From Prostheceraeus crozeri (lineage: Eukaryota > Platyhelminthes > Polycladida > Euryleptidae): 64,000 nt of DNA. The stretch is from assembly GCA_907163375.1 (NCBI GenBank), contig CAJQUW010002146.1, forward strand, positions 52,681-116,680. Reading direction: 5' to 3'. The notes beneath the pieces were generated by a model that was not told the DNA's origin, searched no databases, and saw only the letters and a program-made list of their open reading frames with translations. Below are positions 11,200 to 23,611 of this stretch, piece by piece (position 1 is the stretch's first letter; each line of letters starts with the position of its first letter). The translations under genes were made by a program, and so were the position numbers.

Positions 11200-12570
11200 T
11201 GCAAGACATCACCTAACGCCACAAATCTGCAATTGCCTCACAGATTTGATTCTCCTCAAAATCTAGCAATCGTTGCATGGTCCAGCAGCTGAATTGACCA
11301 TTAAAAGTTGTTGTCTTTTCTTGTCGTACTAACTTAAACAAAGCGAACAGTCAGATGATAAAGGTCCTTGTCATCCAACGACATTCACATGACAGCTTAA
11401 GGTGCAAGTAGACAAACTGTTGAAATGATTAACTTTTCCGTGCACGTAAATATAGACAAAGTGATGTGCAAGATTATGCTAGAAGAAGGCTTTCAACATT
11501 TACAAATGTGCGAGTATATAGCACCTTTATGAATGTAATCAATTTTTCGGTGGGTAACAGACCGAGAAAGTCATTTCATAAGAAATTTGAACACGATATT
11601 TAAGAGTCATTTTCAAGCTGGAATGAATACAGTGGTCATTCAAAGCGTCGTATGAGTTTAACTTATTTTTAAAATGAATATTTTATAAGTAATTAGTGCT
11701 CGAATACTCTTGCATTAAACTCCATGGACAAAATGCTGGAAAATGACATAGTACATTCTTGTTCTTGGCACTCACTCAATTTAGGTATTGGAAAGAAGAC
11801 TTCACTTCTATTTGAACATTCCTCGTGCTATTCATGGATACTGAAATTGACACAGATATGCGTTTTCGTGTGCTGGCATGTGATTACGCTGTCAGCATGA
11901 TTCCAGACAATATGTAAATATAGCTCGCACTCAGGCAAGCTCACTAAAGGACACACGCACTATTAAAGTTATTGATTGATAGACCAGCTCACGTCGAATC
12001 TAGTAATCTACACTATGAAACGCAGTTCTCAAATCAGAGGGATGAGAAAGTGGCGCATGTACGGCCACACGTTGATGAGAACAAATCTCAGGCTGCTGTC
12101 ATTCCGTATGGAACACCGGACTTTTCCCGTCTGCAACTTTTTGACAGTCGAGTTCTAACAGCTGCTTGTCTGCAGTCGATAGGTTTTTAGTTGAAAAATT
12201 TGAGATACTTGTTCTAATGTCTTTTATAAGCCAATATATATCAACCAGAGAAGTGTCGTTCTCTTCAGGACCGAAAGGGATTAACTATTCAGCCGGATGA
12301 GTTTCATGGATTCACAGAAATATGTGTATGTGGCATAAATTCGACAAAATGACAGATTCGGACGTAGATCAAAATCTGGCTCACGAACGATCGCTAAGAT
12401 TGACTCACAGAGTTATAGACGTACAATGTGAAGTGAAGCTCTTAATCAATCAAGAAGCACTTATCTTCTTCAATGTGACAGGATTTTGGCGTTGCATCAT
12501 GATTGCTTCTTTCAGTCGCAGACTGAACTTCATCAGTTCCTCACCCAAAGACTACGGTTTTAAAAGAAAG
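11200..12570. other. No recognised gene
   Basis: AT-rich intergenic DNA. Open frames at 11972-12190 and 12322-12807 (plus) have no family signature, and the latter runs antisense into the LINE tail. Confidence 0.4.
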
Positions 12571-12574
12571 AAAG

Positions 12575-13440
12575 AAGAAGAAAGAATGATTACTTTATTA
12601 GATCCACTTGGTAATTCGGTGGAAGCAAACAATTCACAAAATGCAGACATATTACACACACATAATGACGTAGATACTCTAACAAGTCACAAATTTCCAG
12701 TACTTTGCAAAAGATTGACTGAAGCGGGTCGCTCGTCCAAAACGAGCGACCAAGAGCTGGGTACTTCGAGTATGTCCTGCATGCCGAGTATTAAACAAGC
12801 CAAGTAGTAAATGCTCGTCATGCTTAACAATACCACGCATCAATTTTACAAACGTATTTTCAGCAGCAGTCAATAGAGAGGGGAATTGGTTAGGGTTGGC
12901 ACCAGCAATAGGCAAAGCTCTGCGGTCCACAATTGACAATTTATGTAGAAGGTATTCCGGTGCATTACACCATACAGGAAACGCGTACAATAAAACCGAT
13001 CTTATCAAAGACGAGTCAGAATCAAGGATGAGTTTCTGAGGTCAGCCGGCTCTCCTCAAATTTATCAAAATGCAAAGTCGCTTACAAGCTTTTTTTGCAA
13101 CGTTATCAATATGAAGTGTCCATTTCATATTTCCACACAAGGTAACGCCAAGAAAAGAAAGACTATCCACTTCCTCTAACATAATATGGCCATCAGGCAG
13201 GTAAATATCCGGTCAGGTCATATCCCTCCTTGTGACAATGTTCAAGACTTTACATTTGCTGATGTTAATCGGCAAGTTAGCGATATCAGACCAGCGAAAG
13301 ATGTGATCAAGCTCAGTCCTTATTTGATCATCACCAACATTGCGAACAAAATGGAGGACAGACACATCATCAGCATACTTGACATAAATCGAATTGCGGC
13401 AAATGGGAGACAACCTATCCAAAGCATCCCTGTTTGCACA
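12575..13440 (-). mobile_element. CR1/jockey-like LINE fragment, minus strand
   Basis: Two pieces of a non-LTR reverse transcriptase lie in the correct order on the minus strand. 13213-13422 contains YVKYADDVSVLHF, the catalytic YADD motif, followed by LPINISKCKVLNI. 12679-13008 contains IRSVLLYAFPVWCNAPEYL and LSIVDRRAL, the standard C-terminal segment. The 3' untranslated end seems to run to about 12575, near AATAAAGTAATCATTC on the minus strand. Only the last third of the ORF remains, so it is a 5'-truncated, decayed insertion of a different clade from the LINE at 7.5-10.3 kb. Confidence 0.82.
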
Positions 13441-13449
13441 TCATGTGTT

Positions 13450-15769
13450 TGAATTTAGAAGTATTCCCAAAAAAGTTCTTCTAATGTGACTATAGATTCT
13501 ACTACCTCATTTAAAAGTTGACATGATTCGCACTGTAGTTGGGCACACGACATTCTTTCAACTTTCATTGTTGGAGTCTCTAATGATGTTCATTCTACTT
13601 TCCATATTTCTACTACGTCAGTTTCGTCACAGACTAATCTTTTGACTTTTTAAATCCGACCATTCAGATCGACATTTGTTTCTCAATCTAAGACACACAC
13701 GATGATCAGATCGATAGAATCAAGGACGCTGAGAGGTCCAGTCAAAGTTCTTTCCGTCATCCATGAATTCTCCTCTCAGCCGTCGAGGAGTTCTTCCTAT
13801 CAAAATCCTCCCCTGTAGCATTTTCAGAGCAATATATAGGAATAGTACTGTTGAGTAGATGAATGAGAGTCTCCATACAAGTTGTCGATGGATATCTATT
13901 GATTCCCTATTACTCCTCAGCCAGAATAAGAAAAAGGTGAAATCTTTCATCCAATAAATATCGCCAAGGGAAAAGTACAGTAGGCGATAATTGATTGTCT
14001 AGTGTCATTTCTCTCTCATTTGTGTGTTTGCAGACGGTCAGACGTTGAGGTGACGATAAAAGTGCACAGACACATCACTGTCTGCTGTACTTTCATCATC
14101 GAATCAGAAGATCAATCCAACAGCGTCGATAATGCTCAACTTTGAGCTATTTCAAGCAGTGCCGACTTTGATACACTATCGAACTGATTAAGTATTGAAG
14201 CATTAATTTATATAAACTTCAATTCATTTAACTGGCCACCGCATGAATAGACCTCGGCAGTGGTCGGTTCATGCAAAGCATTGACAGTCAATATGAGGTT
14301 TACACCGCTGTGAATGATACTGTTTAAAGTAAATCCAGTCTTCTTCATTATAATCGATCATATGATCGCTAAAAAAAGTTGAGAAAATTTGAAATTGCAA
14401 AGAATTATTATTCACTACTCCACTGCATGAAGCAGACAACCTGTAACAAGACCATAAATACAATAATTGTTGCCTCATCTAAGGAATGAAACGAGGAACA
14501 AATGACACTCTGCATCAAAATCCTTGCTGAAGTGATAGCGGTGCACAGATAGTTGCTGGCTGAGATTCAGGAGTAGACTGGAAGTTGGCCCTGGGGAAGG
14601 TTGTGTTCGCTTCCCCGTTGATTAGATCTCAGAGGTGGAACTCACTTAATTCATTTTGGACTTTTGCTTCCATGTTTGAACAAATTGTCGCGGAAAGAGT
14701 AGTTCAATCTTCTTTCCATGCGAATAATAGTTTGAATGTCATCCCACACGTGAGGAGACCTTCGACCAGATCTGTGGGTCATTATCTGACATCCTAATCT
14801 GTCATGTAACACGATCAAGACGCTACAAGAGGGGGAAGCGTATGAGAACGGAAGACGACATAACCTCATTTTCTAGTCTCAGTGAAGAGAAGCAAATGCG
14901 ACATTGGGGGTTCCTCTAAGTATATTGGGATAATGATTGCATTTCACTTGCCGCTGATATTATGAATTACATGACGCTCTCGCACGTGCAGACGACAAGT
15001 AACATCAATCAATAAGCGGCAATGTACCATGACGGTTTCAAGAAGAAGAATTGCAGTTTAATCGAGTTTCATACGTAAACCATCCGAGTAGGTTTTTGAC
15101 CAACTATGCTTCTGCCGCAATACGTTTCGGGACGATTCTCACACCCAAACATGTCATCTAATGGAATCTTGTTATACGTTTGGAAGATGGAAACTCTGTA
15201 CAGGCAAGTTGGTAGAAAAACTCCAAGAACCTCCGCACACGCGTGTGTATTCGAGTAAATTAGTATGAATAACTGCTACTTAACTGACTTAATTTTAGAC
15301 TTCATGATTTTCAAGACCAAATCTTAGCATTAATTTTAAACAAATTTGAAGTAAAATTTTTGGAAATTCATGGGAATTATTTGACAATATTGGAGAAATA
15401 CCACAATATATGTGTTAAGCGCAATGGGGTGCAAATGTTTGATAGGACGGACGAGGATAAAAAAGATGGAGAGGACGGCAATTTTGAGCAATTTATCATA
15501 ACTGAACATGCGATATAAAATAATGTAATTAAAGCTACGAAAATCGAAAAACATTTTCAAAATCTCACGAACTACGCCGATACTCAAAAATAACGCATCT
15601 TCCACAAAGTCCGCGCGAGGAGAAAGTCCGATCCAGTGGCAACACAGCACTTCATTCGTCAAAAATCCCAATTCATGATCTTCAGATACTTGAGATGACT
15701 TCTTTTTGAACACTAAGTAAAGTCCCCTATATTAAATGATTTCGAAATTACAATAGTCTGCTGGCTCGT
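13450..15769. other. No recognised gene
   Basis: Unannotated AT-rich DNA. The longest frame (minus 15336-15713, 125 residues) has several hydrophobic stretches but no family signature and no conserved context. I see no RNA gene. Confidence 0.4.
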
Positions 15770-15773
15770 TTAA

Positions 15774-18154
15774 CCCTTACCATACCAAGCCTGGACATTT
15801 TTGTCCACCTATTTTTAAAAGTTGCGATAAATTTGTTCAAGTGCATTTCAGATATAGAACTGCTCCATGTTTAAATATTATACAGTGCAGTTTCCGGCAG
15901 TATAATATTCATACCTCAGTGATGTTTATTTTTTGTCGGGAGAGTATTATTTTCTAAAGTGGACATTTTTGGCCAGGCTTGGTATTCCACGTAGCAAAAA
16001 TTGTCTTGCAGTGAAACTTTTAATTGCAGTGTATCACGTGATGAAAGGGTTGATATTGTTAGCAATACCTCGTATGACGAGCAGATGTTGTCATTGTGAC
16101 AATTATGGATGCATAGATATCTGACAAGAACTTTTTCTTTTCTTCCTGCGACCATAGAATACCTATCGTCCTATGTCAAGCTACATTCAAATATCTATGC
16201 ATCGTTCACCCCTGACAACCAGCATTGATTGAGCTTTAGCTGTATTCGGCAGTTGATCAACAGGCAGTTCATTCTGTTTACTTTCATAGAATGATGAGGA
16301 GGCGGCTCAGTGCACAGGAGGTAGCAGATCAGATTTTTCATGACGATTCTAGTGAAGATGAAGCGGACATTTTAGAGACCAATGAATCTGATATTGACGA
16401 TATCGTTTCAGTGGCAGATTTATCAGATGATGACTTAGCAACGATATTGATGAAGATGGGGACGGAAATGGTATCGAAAGGAAAGTTTTTGGCAGAAATG
16501 GTTATCAATGGGGAACAAATCGGCCACATACTGCTTCATTTAGACTGAGGAACACAGTCCGAATGCCACTCGGATTCAGTCAATGTGTTGGAGGTTGCGA
16601 AGATATCTCTGAATTTTTCTTCTACTTCATGACACCTTACATTTCGCAGAAGATCGCACTATATACAAGCAAAAGGATGCCTGATAACGAACCGGAAGTG
16701 ACAGAGAATGAGATCAATGCATATTTCGGCCTACTGATTTTATTCGGTGTAACAAAGAAACACGACGTCTTCATTTCAGAGACTTGGTCCAAAACATCAT
16801 GTCACTTTCTCCCTGTTGCCGCTCTCGCAATGAGTCGTAACAGATTCCAAGCAATTAGTCGCAATTTATTTCTGGATGACATTGATACAAGACATCAAAG
16901 AGACAACGGCTCAGACAAATTCTTCAAAGCACGAGAGGTATTTGAAACTGTGAGGAAAAGATTGGTGGTTGCGATTGAGCCATCTGAACAACTGTGTATT
17001 GATGAGACACTCTACGCATTTCGAGGTAAGAGTCGATTCCGGCAGTACATGCCGAGTAAACCATTAAGAGTGGCATCAAATACTGGAACATCTGTGACGT
17101 GCAGATGGATATGTCTTGGACACAAATGTATATCTGGGAAAAACTGGTGAGAAGAGAGGAGAAAATGTGGCTGAAAATGTTGTATTGAAATTGGTGAGAC
17201 CATTCATCAGAACTGGACGCGGAATCACTTGTGACAATTACTTTACAAGTATCTCTCTTGCAGATAAACTATGGAAAGATGGGCTTACAATCGTCGGCAC
17301 ACTTCGCAAAAACAAGGCTGAGATACCGAAGCAACTACTGCCGCATAAGGATCGGGATGAGTACTCGAGCAAGTTTATCTTTGATGGTCCGAAGACGATG
17401 GTTTCATATGTTCCAAAGAAAAACAAAGCCGTGATACTACTCAGCACTCAGCATCATTCAACAACTGTAGTCGATACCGAGACCAAGAAACCGGACATCA
17501 TTGCTTGTTACAACAATTGAAAAGGCGCCGTTGATTCTTTTGACCAAAAAGTGTAGAAATTTACCATCCGTCGAAAAAATCAGAAGTGGACTGTTAATGC
17601 CCTATACTACCTCCTTGATCCAATTGTCACCAACAGTGTCATTCTTCTGAAGATGAAGAACCCCCCCCCCCGATAATAATGCAAAAGTGTTTCGCAGGAA
17701 GATTATCGAAGATCTTGGCTTCAAACTTATCAAACCGAACCTTGACGCCACAATGGAGCAGTGGAAATCCACAAACTTCAATGAAATCCCCCAGGGGCTA
17801 AAGGACCTCGCAGTGAGTCATTATTTCATCAACATTGAGCCCTTGATTGCTGTTGTGAGTCGAAATATCCGGGGCAGATGTGGCTTCTGTCCCAGCCGCA
17901 GGAGAACGAACCAAACGTGCGATTCCTGCGGAGCACACGTTTGCAAGGACCATTGGTCAGTAAGGTGCCCAAATTGTGACTAAATTTTGGTTGTAAGCTT
18001 TTTAATTTATCGTGTTGATATTGTTCAAACGGTTAAATAATAGGTGATAACTTGAATAAAAGTTTAGTGGAATAAACAGGCGCTTTTGCAGGGTGGACAT
18101 TTTTGGCCAGGTTTGGTATTCCACGCAGAAAAAATATGCTTGGTATGGTAAGGG
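15774..18154 (+). mobile_element. piggyBac DNA transposon
   Basis: It is bounded by TTAA at 15770-15773 and 18155-18158, the obligate piggyBac target site. The ends are perfect 17-bp inverted repeats, CCCTTACCATACCAAGC and its complement. A ~40-bp subterminal block with GTGGACATTTTTGGCCAGG occurs in the same orientation near both ends (about 15957-16000 and 18094-18135). Total length is 2381 bp, close to autonomous piggyBac size. The transposase is frame-broken, so this copy needs help from elsewhere. It abuts the point where recognisable sequence of the older Polinton stops. Confidence 0.95.
16291..17983 (+). pseudogene. piggyBac transposase, frame-broken
   Basis: An acidic N-terminus (16291-16548, rich in Asp, Glu and Ser) is followed by the DDE_Tnp_1_7 core in two overlapping frames (16563-17150 and 17116-17520). 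Catalytic Asp candidates are in CIDETLYAFRGK, TCDNYFTS and KGAVDSFDQK (just after 17520). The C-terminal Cys-rich finger, CGFCPSRRRTNQTCDSCGAH, lies at about 17878-17980. Frame shifts and a stop separate the pieces. A run of cytosines at about 17661-17672 marks one unstable site. Parts order and length match a ~580-residue piggyBac transposase. Confidence 0.9.
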
Positions 18155-18165
18155 TTAACTTGACA

Positions 18166-19085
18166 CGCAGTAAAGCATAATGGTTTATCTTGTTTTTCGC
18201 TTACTAATAAATTAATACCTAGAGATGATGCCAAATTGTATAAACCACTAAAGGCTTATTTATTTTTCTGTGTAAAACAAATAAATTTTGCATATTTACT
18301 TGTAAAAAAAGATTTTCTTGCCCCCTCTGCTGCATAAAATCCAACAAAGAACCAATATCTAATATTATATTCAGCATTTAGAACATACCAAGGAACACGT
18401 TTTTCTTTAAGCTGATTATAATAATTTTCACTAAAGTATGTAGCATATTGTTTTGGATTTTGAAAATTAAGTTTGTATACACTAGATGATCTCATTGTAT
18501 TATATATTTTACAATCATTGTTATAAACTTCATTAATACATGTTTTTAATTTAATTAAGAGGTTAAAGTCTTGGTTATTTAAAGTACAACAATATTTGAC
18601 TCCTGATTTGCAATTATAGATTCCAGCAGAACCATCTCCTAAAAAGAACCCTTCTATAAATGCTCGCTTACATATTAAATTAGGTGGATCATTAACATAA
18701 ATATCACTTAAAATTTGTTCTAATATGATTGTATTGTCGTGCAAAAATAATTTATTATGTAGTAAATTTGTTCCTATATTTAATTCTTCTGGCTTTATTT
18801 TATTACCTATTTCATCTAACAATGAATGATCTTCAGTAACATCTACTATTCCCATTTTTGTTCTTATTCGATAAATACTTTTATTTGTAAAATGTCTATT
18901 AACTTTTTTTACTTTACTCCATCCATTATGACTATGAATTTCTAAATTACCAACTAATGAAATTTCTTTCATATCACCATTAATTTCAAACGGATTAATT
19001 TTATAGTTTTTACAATACTATCTATTCTAGAAATCAATAATGAATTATTCTTTCTCAATATTACAGGCGTGTCAGCTGTTACTGA
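18166..19085 (-). other. Intein inserted at polymerase motif C
   Basis: Immediately after IHYTD the sequence becomes SVTADTPVILRKNN, a textbook intein block A with Ser at position 1. Block B follows, with YRIRTKMGIVDVTEDHSLL, including the T-x-x-H-type motif. Two LAGLIDADG-type homing-endonuclease helices are present, FIEGFFLGDGSAG and FFVGFYAAEGAR, and intein-like GLYNLASSLG lies further on. Inteins splice themselves out of the host protein; those of family B polymerases sit at exactly this catalytic site, whose conservation maintains them. At least ~300 residues are visible. The C-terminal splice junction is not visible before the piggyBac boundary. The intein is a fossil along with its host gene. 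Confidence 0.9.
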
Positions 19086-22016
19086 ATCTGTATAATGAAT
19101 GTATTTTTCGTTGAAACCATTAATTTCTAAAATAAAGTTATTCATGATTCTTCTAGAGTGAGAAAGAATAAAAGAACCTAAGTGTGATGGCATGAATGAC
19201 GTCTTCCCATCTTTTACAATATTAGTTTTAAGAAATTCATCATTTTCCATTTCTACTTTCGCTAAATATTGTTCATCATTTAATTTTTCATAATCTTTTA
19301 CTTCTTGAGTGAAATTATTTCTCAATGTATTCTCATTCCATAAATGATATTTCGTGGTAATATCTCTTTGTACAGTTTTGCCATATAGCGAATTCATCAA
19401 TAATTTAATTAACTCATCACCTACAGTATTTCCTTCTGTTTTATATTTTTTTCTCAAATTAATAAGTTTTTCAATATATTTTCGAAATGGTGAAACTTGA
19501 TAATTTTTTTCATAGATTATACCATCAGTAATATGTAAGATTTTTCCACCACATCTAACAATTTCTTGTATGTCTACAGAAGTTAATACATCATAACATA
19601 TACCATTTCTAAACCTGATTACTTTTGCATGAGAATTATTATTTTGATTTTTAACTTTATCTTTTATAGGATCTGGTTGAAAAAGCATATCATTCGGATA
19701 TTGAAACACAACTGTAAATATTCCAGTTTAGGGTCTAAATGTTTGAGTATTAAATTTTATATACTATTTCTCGTTCTTCTTCTTGACGAAATTTTCTAGC
19801 TGATTCAGATTTAGAGTATTCTGAATTTTCATCATACATAGCTGATGGATATAAAGATGTTGCATCAAAAGCCAATAGAAATTCATTTTTTTGTTCAAAT
19901 AGTTGATTTGAAATTTTCTTACAAATTTCAGTTTTATCTCCTAAATCTCGATACTGTTTCATTAAATATATTAAATTACTTCCAGGTAAATACTGTTTTA
20001 GTATTGGTAACGAGATGTCACAAAATGGAGATCTGTATTTTCTTATATTTGCTGAAACTCTTCCACCTTTAACAGATTTTCTAATATAATTTCTAGCCCA
20101 TAAATCGATATGAGAATGAATATTTATATTATCATTTTGTACGCTTTTCATCCAACCGTTAAATGTTAAAGCGGAGGATGTTAAATTGGCAGTTATATCT
20201 AGTATTATTAGAAATATTAGTAACCAATAATATTCTATTATCTAAATTACTAAAAAGAATATCGCTAACTAAATATGGTCTCCATTCATTTTCTTTTTCT
20301 TTATAATTTTCATGTGTTTTGTCTCCAATTTCATAATTTAATTTACACACATTGGTAGGAATTTTAAAATTCTCACACCATTTAGAAAGACTTGTTTTTA
20401 CATGTTGATAACTACATTTCATTATAATAGTTTGAAGTGCTAATTTACCTGAAGGTGATTTTTTTTCATATTGTTTTTAAATCTAAAAGATTTTTGAATA
20501 TATCTACTAACACATTCAGTTGTACAAGGATTTTGTAATGAAGTAGTTAATATTCCTCTTGAAGTTTTAAGAGGCGCTTTAGATAATTTAAAATTAGCTT
20601 TATCGGAAAATAGGAATCAAAACCTGATGAATTGTGAGCTATTAAAGTTACTTTCGAATAATTAATTTTTCCAAGAGTTTTAAAAAATGATGTATTGGAC
20701 ATTCATCATCCTCAGTTCTCGTAAATATTTTCACACAATTTTGAAGTTTATTAAATTCTAATTCAGTTAAATTATTATACTCATTAATTTGTTTTTTAAT
20801 TTTATCTTCATCTTTTGATCGTTTAATTTTAATCATATCACTCGACAAACGTGTTTCTAATTCTTTCAATCTTTGTTTCGGTAAGCAACATATAAATTTA
20901 TTGAAATTAATAGCTCCTACAGCATAAGGAATAGGATGAGCTGTTGAACAGTTAGGATCAGGAACAGTTTCGAGATCCCAATTATATGTTGAACTATAGT
21001 CAATTTTTTCCTTTGTTATGATTTTATATGGACGCGTTGCTAGATTTTCATCAGTAACTGTTTTATATATTGGTTTAAAATTATTTTCAATTTCTCCAAT
21101 AGCTTCTAATTTTTGAGATTTATTAATTAAACAATAGTGTCCAATTGTTGAACCTTCGTGAAAATAATTGTGATAAACATAATTATGAAACGTTTCAATT
21201 CCTCTTGGATTTAAATGACGATTCGAAGGACTATAATACTGAACACTTTCTCCAAAAAATTTATTGAACTGAGAAAATTTGCAGTTTGACATTACTCCTG
21301 TTCTACATGTGGCTTTCTCTTCATATAAGAAATTATTAAACATTTCTTTCATCATTTCTCCTTGTTCTTCATCAAAACCTCGTAAAACATTATAACATTT
21401 AATAAAACAAAAATCTTCAGAAGGAATATAACAGTATTCACCGAAATATTCTTTGATTCTATGTTTCATATTAATACCTGCACCTCTATGTGATCTTTGT
21501 ACTAGCTTCATTCCAAAATCTTCATATTTAATATTGCCTATAAAAATCGATTCATGACTATCTGATTTTTCATCCAGATTGGAGAACCATGTTTCAAATG
21601 ATCTTTTATTATAGAAGGTTACGTAAAAATTTTGAGTTATATTTTCCTGATCTTTAATAACTTTTCCAAGTAAATTAATAATTTTACCATCTGCTAAAAG
21701 TTTTCGCATATCATTTACTATATTAATAAAAGATACATTTTCATATTTAATTTCATTTAGATTAAATAAATTGCATAAATCATCACCAAGTTCATCCTTA
21801 ATTCTATCATCAAAAAATATCAGTAATAGGAGTTTCTAATATTTCTTTTGTTCCACGTTTCTGTTTTTTAATACTACGTTTAATGCTACGTTTAATACTG
21901 AGTTTGTGTTTTTTAATACGTTTACTACGTTTAATTTGTGCATCAAACTCAGCAATTTGTTTCTTGATTACTCCAACAATCCTAGACGTTAATCCGAGAG
22001 ACATTTCACCATTCAT
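18166..22016 (-). pseudogene. polB: Family B DNA polymerase of the older Polinton (broken)
   Basis: The separate pieces include a basic Lys/Arg-rich N-terminus, a 3'-5' exonuclease motif (YNWDLETVPDPN), motif A with DATSLYPSAM, motif B with LLMNSLYGKT and motif C beginning IHYTD. The motif order and spacing match viral/Polinton-type family B polymerases, which copy the element's own genome. An intein interrupts motif C. This polymerase is clearly different from the 1511-residue one in the inner element: it has another N-terminus, lacks the zinc-finger and endonuclease-VII-like parts, and has different motif wording. The gene is a fossil, broken in about five or six places. It lies downstream of the ATPase in the same direction. 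Confidence 0.85.
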
Positions 22017-22214
22017 ATTTTTTAAAAGAAAAAATTATATTTTTACAGATACACAGGAATATTTAGTTGATGTAATGTTTCTAATTCATGCTTTGTTAAA
22101 TTTTCTTTCTTAACCAAAAACCATAAATTATTGTATGCTAGAAATACTCTGAAACTTCGTAAACACAGGGGTAAGGTGTTTGATTTAACACACGGTTTGA
22201 TACTATCTTTTGTT

Positions 22215-23160
22215 TTATAATCTGTAACGAACGTATTTGTGGTGATAATAAAATCTAACTTCTTTCTTCGAATTGACAGGGTTTGTAGGATGACGATAAT
22301 CTTTTAAAACTGGTACATGTTCTATCTTGCACGCATTCAATATATATTTTTTATTTTTATTAATAAAAAATTTACAAGAAAAAATTATTCGATCACTCAG
22401 CGAAAATATTTTCCATAACTCTATCATGAATTTTTTTATCAATATTAATTGTAATGACCAAGCATTGTTACACGATTGTTTAAATTCATCTTTATTTCTT
22501 ACACATAAATCTCTTAACAAGTCACTTAAGTTTCTTGCATTTATTTCAAATAGCATAAATACATTCGCATTCTTACTAATAACACTTCCATCTAATGAAT
22601 ACATACTTTGTGTTAAATAAAAAACACTACATTTGTTATGTCTACCTCTTGTGAAATAATTTCTCTGAACTGACTGATTTCTATCATTAACACAATCATT
22701 AAAAATTACACAATGTTTCATTGTTCTATCTAGTTTACTAGGATCTTGCATATTGCCACTATCATCTATTAATTGCATCTTTATATGGTTATTTTTATTG
22801 GATTCTACTAACTGATTATTTTTTGCTGCTTCTTTTCACCACGAACTCATTTCTTCTTCATATTCAGATTTTTCATATTCTTTGAATAATGAAGCAATTG
22901 CTGTTTTTTTAAGATTATTTTCAAATCCATATTTTAAAAATTGATAGACGGGTTGTCCTGCTGTTATTGTATAAATTATAAGATTGTTATAATCCAAAAA
23001 ATATGGAGTCGTTAAAATTTTAAATAATAAATATGTAGATAATAATAGATAAGTATAATAAATAGATCTTCCACAAATAACTGACAAAACTTCACTAGAT
23101 AAATTGGGATGATGATTAAATTTAAGCTTTTTTTCATTTAATGGGGCACTTCACTCATAT
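22215..23160 (-). pseudogene. Packaging ATPase of the older Polinton (broken)
   Basis: The pieces closely match the intact 262-residue ATPase at 24973-25761. They include the start of the P-loop region (SVICGRS), the middle with FLKYGFENNL, and a C-terminal part with MKHCVIF, YFTRGRHNKCSVFYLTQSMY and RNLSDLLRDL. Amino-acid identity to the inner copy is roughly 90% by eye. The family is the FtsK/HerA (A32-like) ATPase that pumps DNA into capsids. It is a fossil with about three breaks. Confidence 0.85.
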
Positions 23161-23196
23161 TTAATAAAACATTTTTATTTTTTAAGAAGAAGAAAA

Positions 23197-23605
23197 TTAA
23201 ACTTCTCTAACCAAAAGATCTATCAGAATCTCTTCACCTCCAAAATTTATTTCTTGTCCTTTCTCATCAGTGATTCTAATGTTAATACTGTTAATAGTTT
23301 TTCTTGTAATAGGGAAATATATTAATGTTTGTGGAAATTCATTTAATCTATAACCAATGGGTACAGTAAAAGCTGGAAAACTGAATATTAAATTTGTCAA
23401 TTTACCATTTATATATCCTCCTTCAATAATGTCACAATGTACAGCAATTGAATTTATTTCAGTTATTTTAGGAATCTTCTCACCTAAATGATAACCATGA
23501 CTATAGGTTTGTTTATTAAATCCTAATAGTTTTGACAATGATCTATCATGATTAAAATCAACTTGATGATTTTCGTCTAAAGTAAGAGAAAATTTATTAA
23601 CTGCC
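23197..23605 (-). pseudogene. Older Polinton jelly-roll-like protein gene, downstream part
   Basis: This is the C-terminal half of the protein seen whole at 25922-26710, with SKLLGFNKQTYS, FPAFTVPIGYRLNE and a final INFGGEEILIDLLVREV. The gene is split by the 20-kb inner Polinton; its upstream part lies at 43671-44044. The 6-bp duplication GGTTCA marks the junction on each side. Confidence 0.9.
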
Positions 23606-23611
23606 GGTTCA
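23606..23611. repeat. Target-site duplication GGTTCA (left)
   Basis: GGTTCA directly precedes the left end of the inner Polinton and recurs at 43665-43670 directly after its right end. The uninterrupted inner gene copy has one GGTTCA at the equivalent site (about 26331-26336). A 6-bp duplication is diagnostic of Polinton integration. Confidence 0.95.

Noticed and set aside
15336-15713. Continuation of the older Polinton left of the piggyBac
   Set aside because: The 125-residue frame there has no intein, polymerase or capsid similarity, and the composition is unlike Polinton coding sequence.
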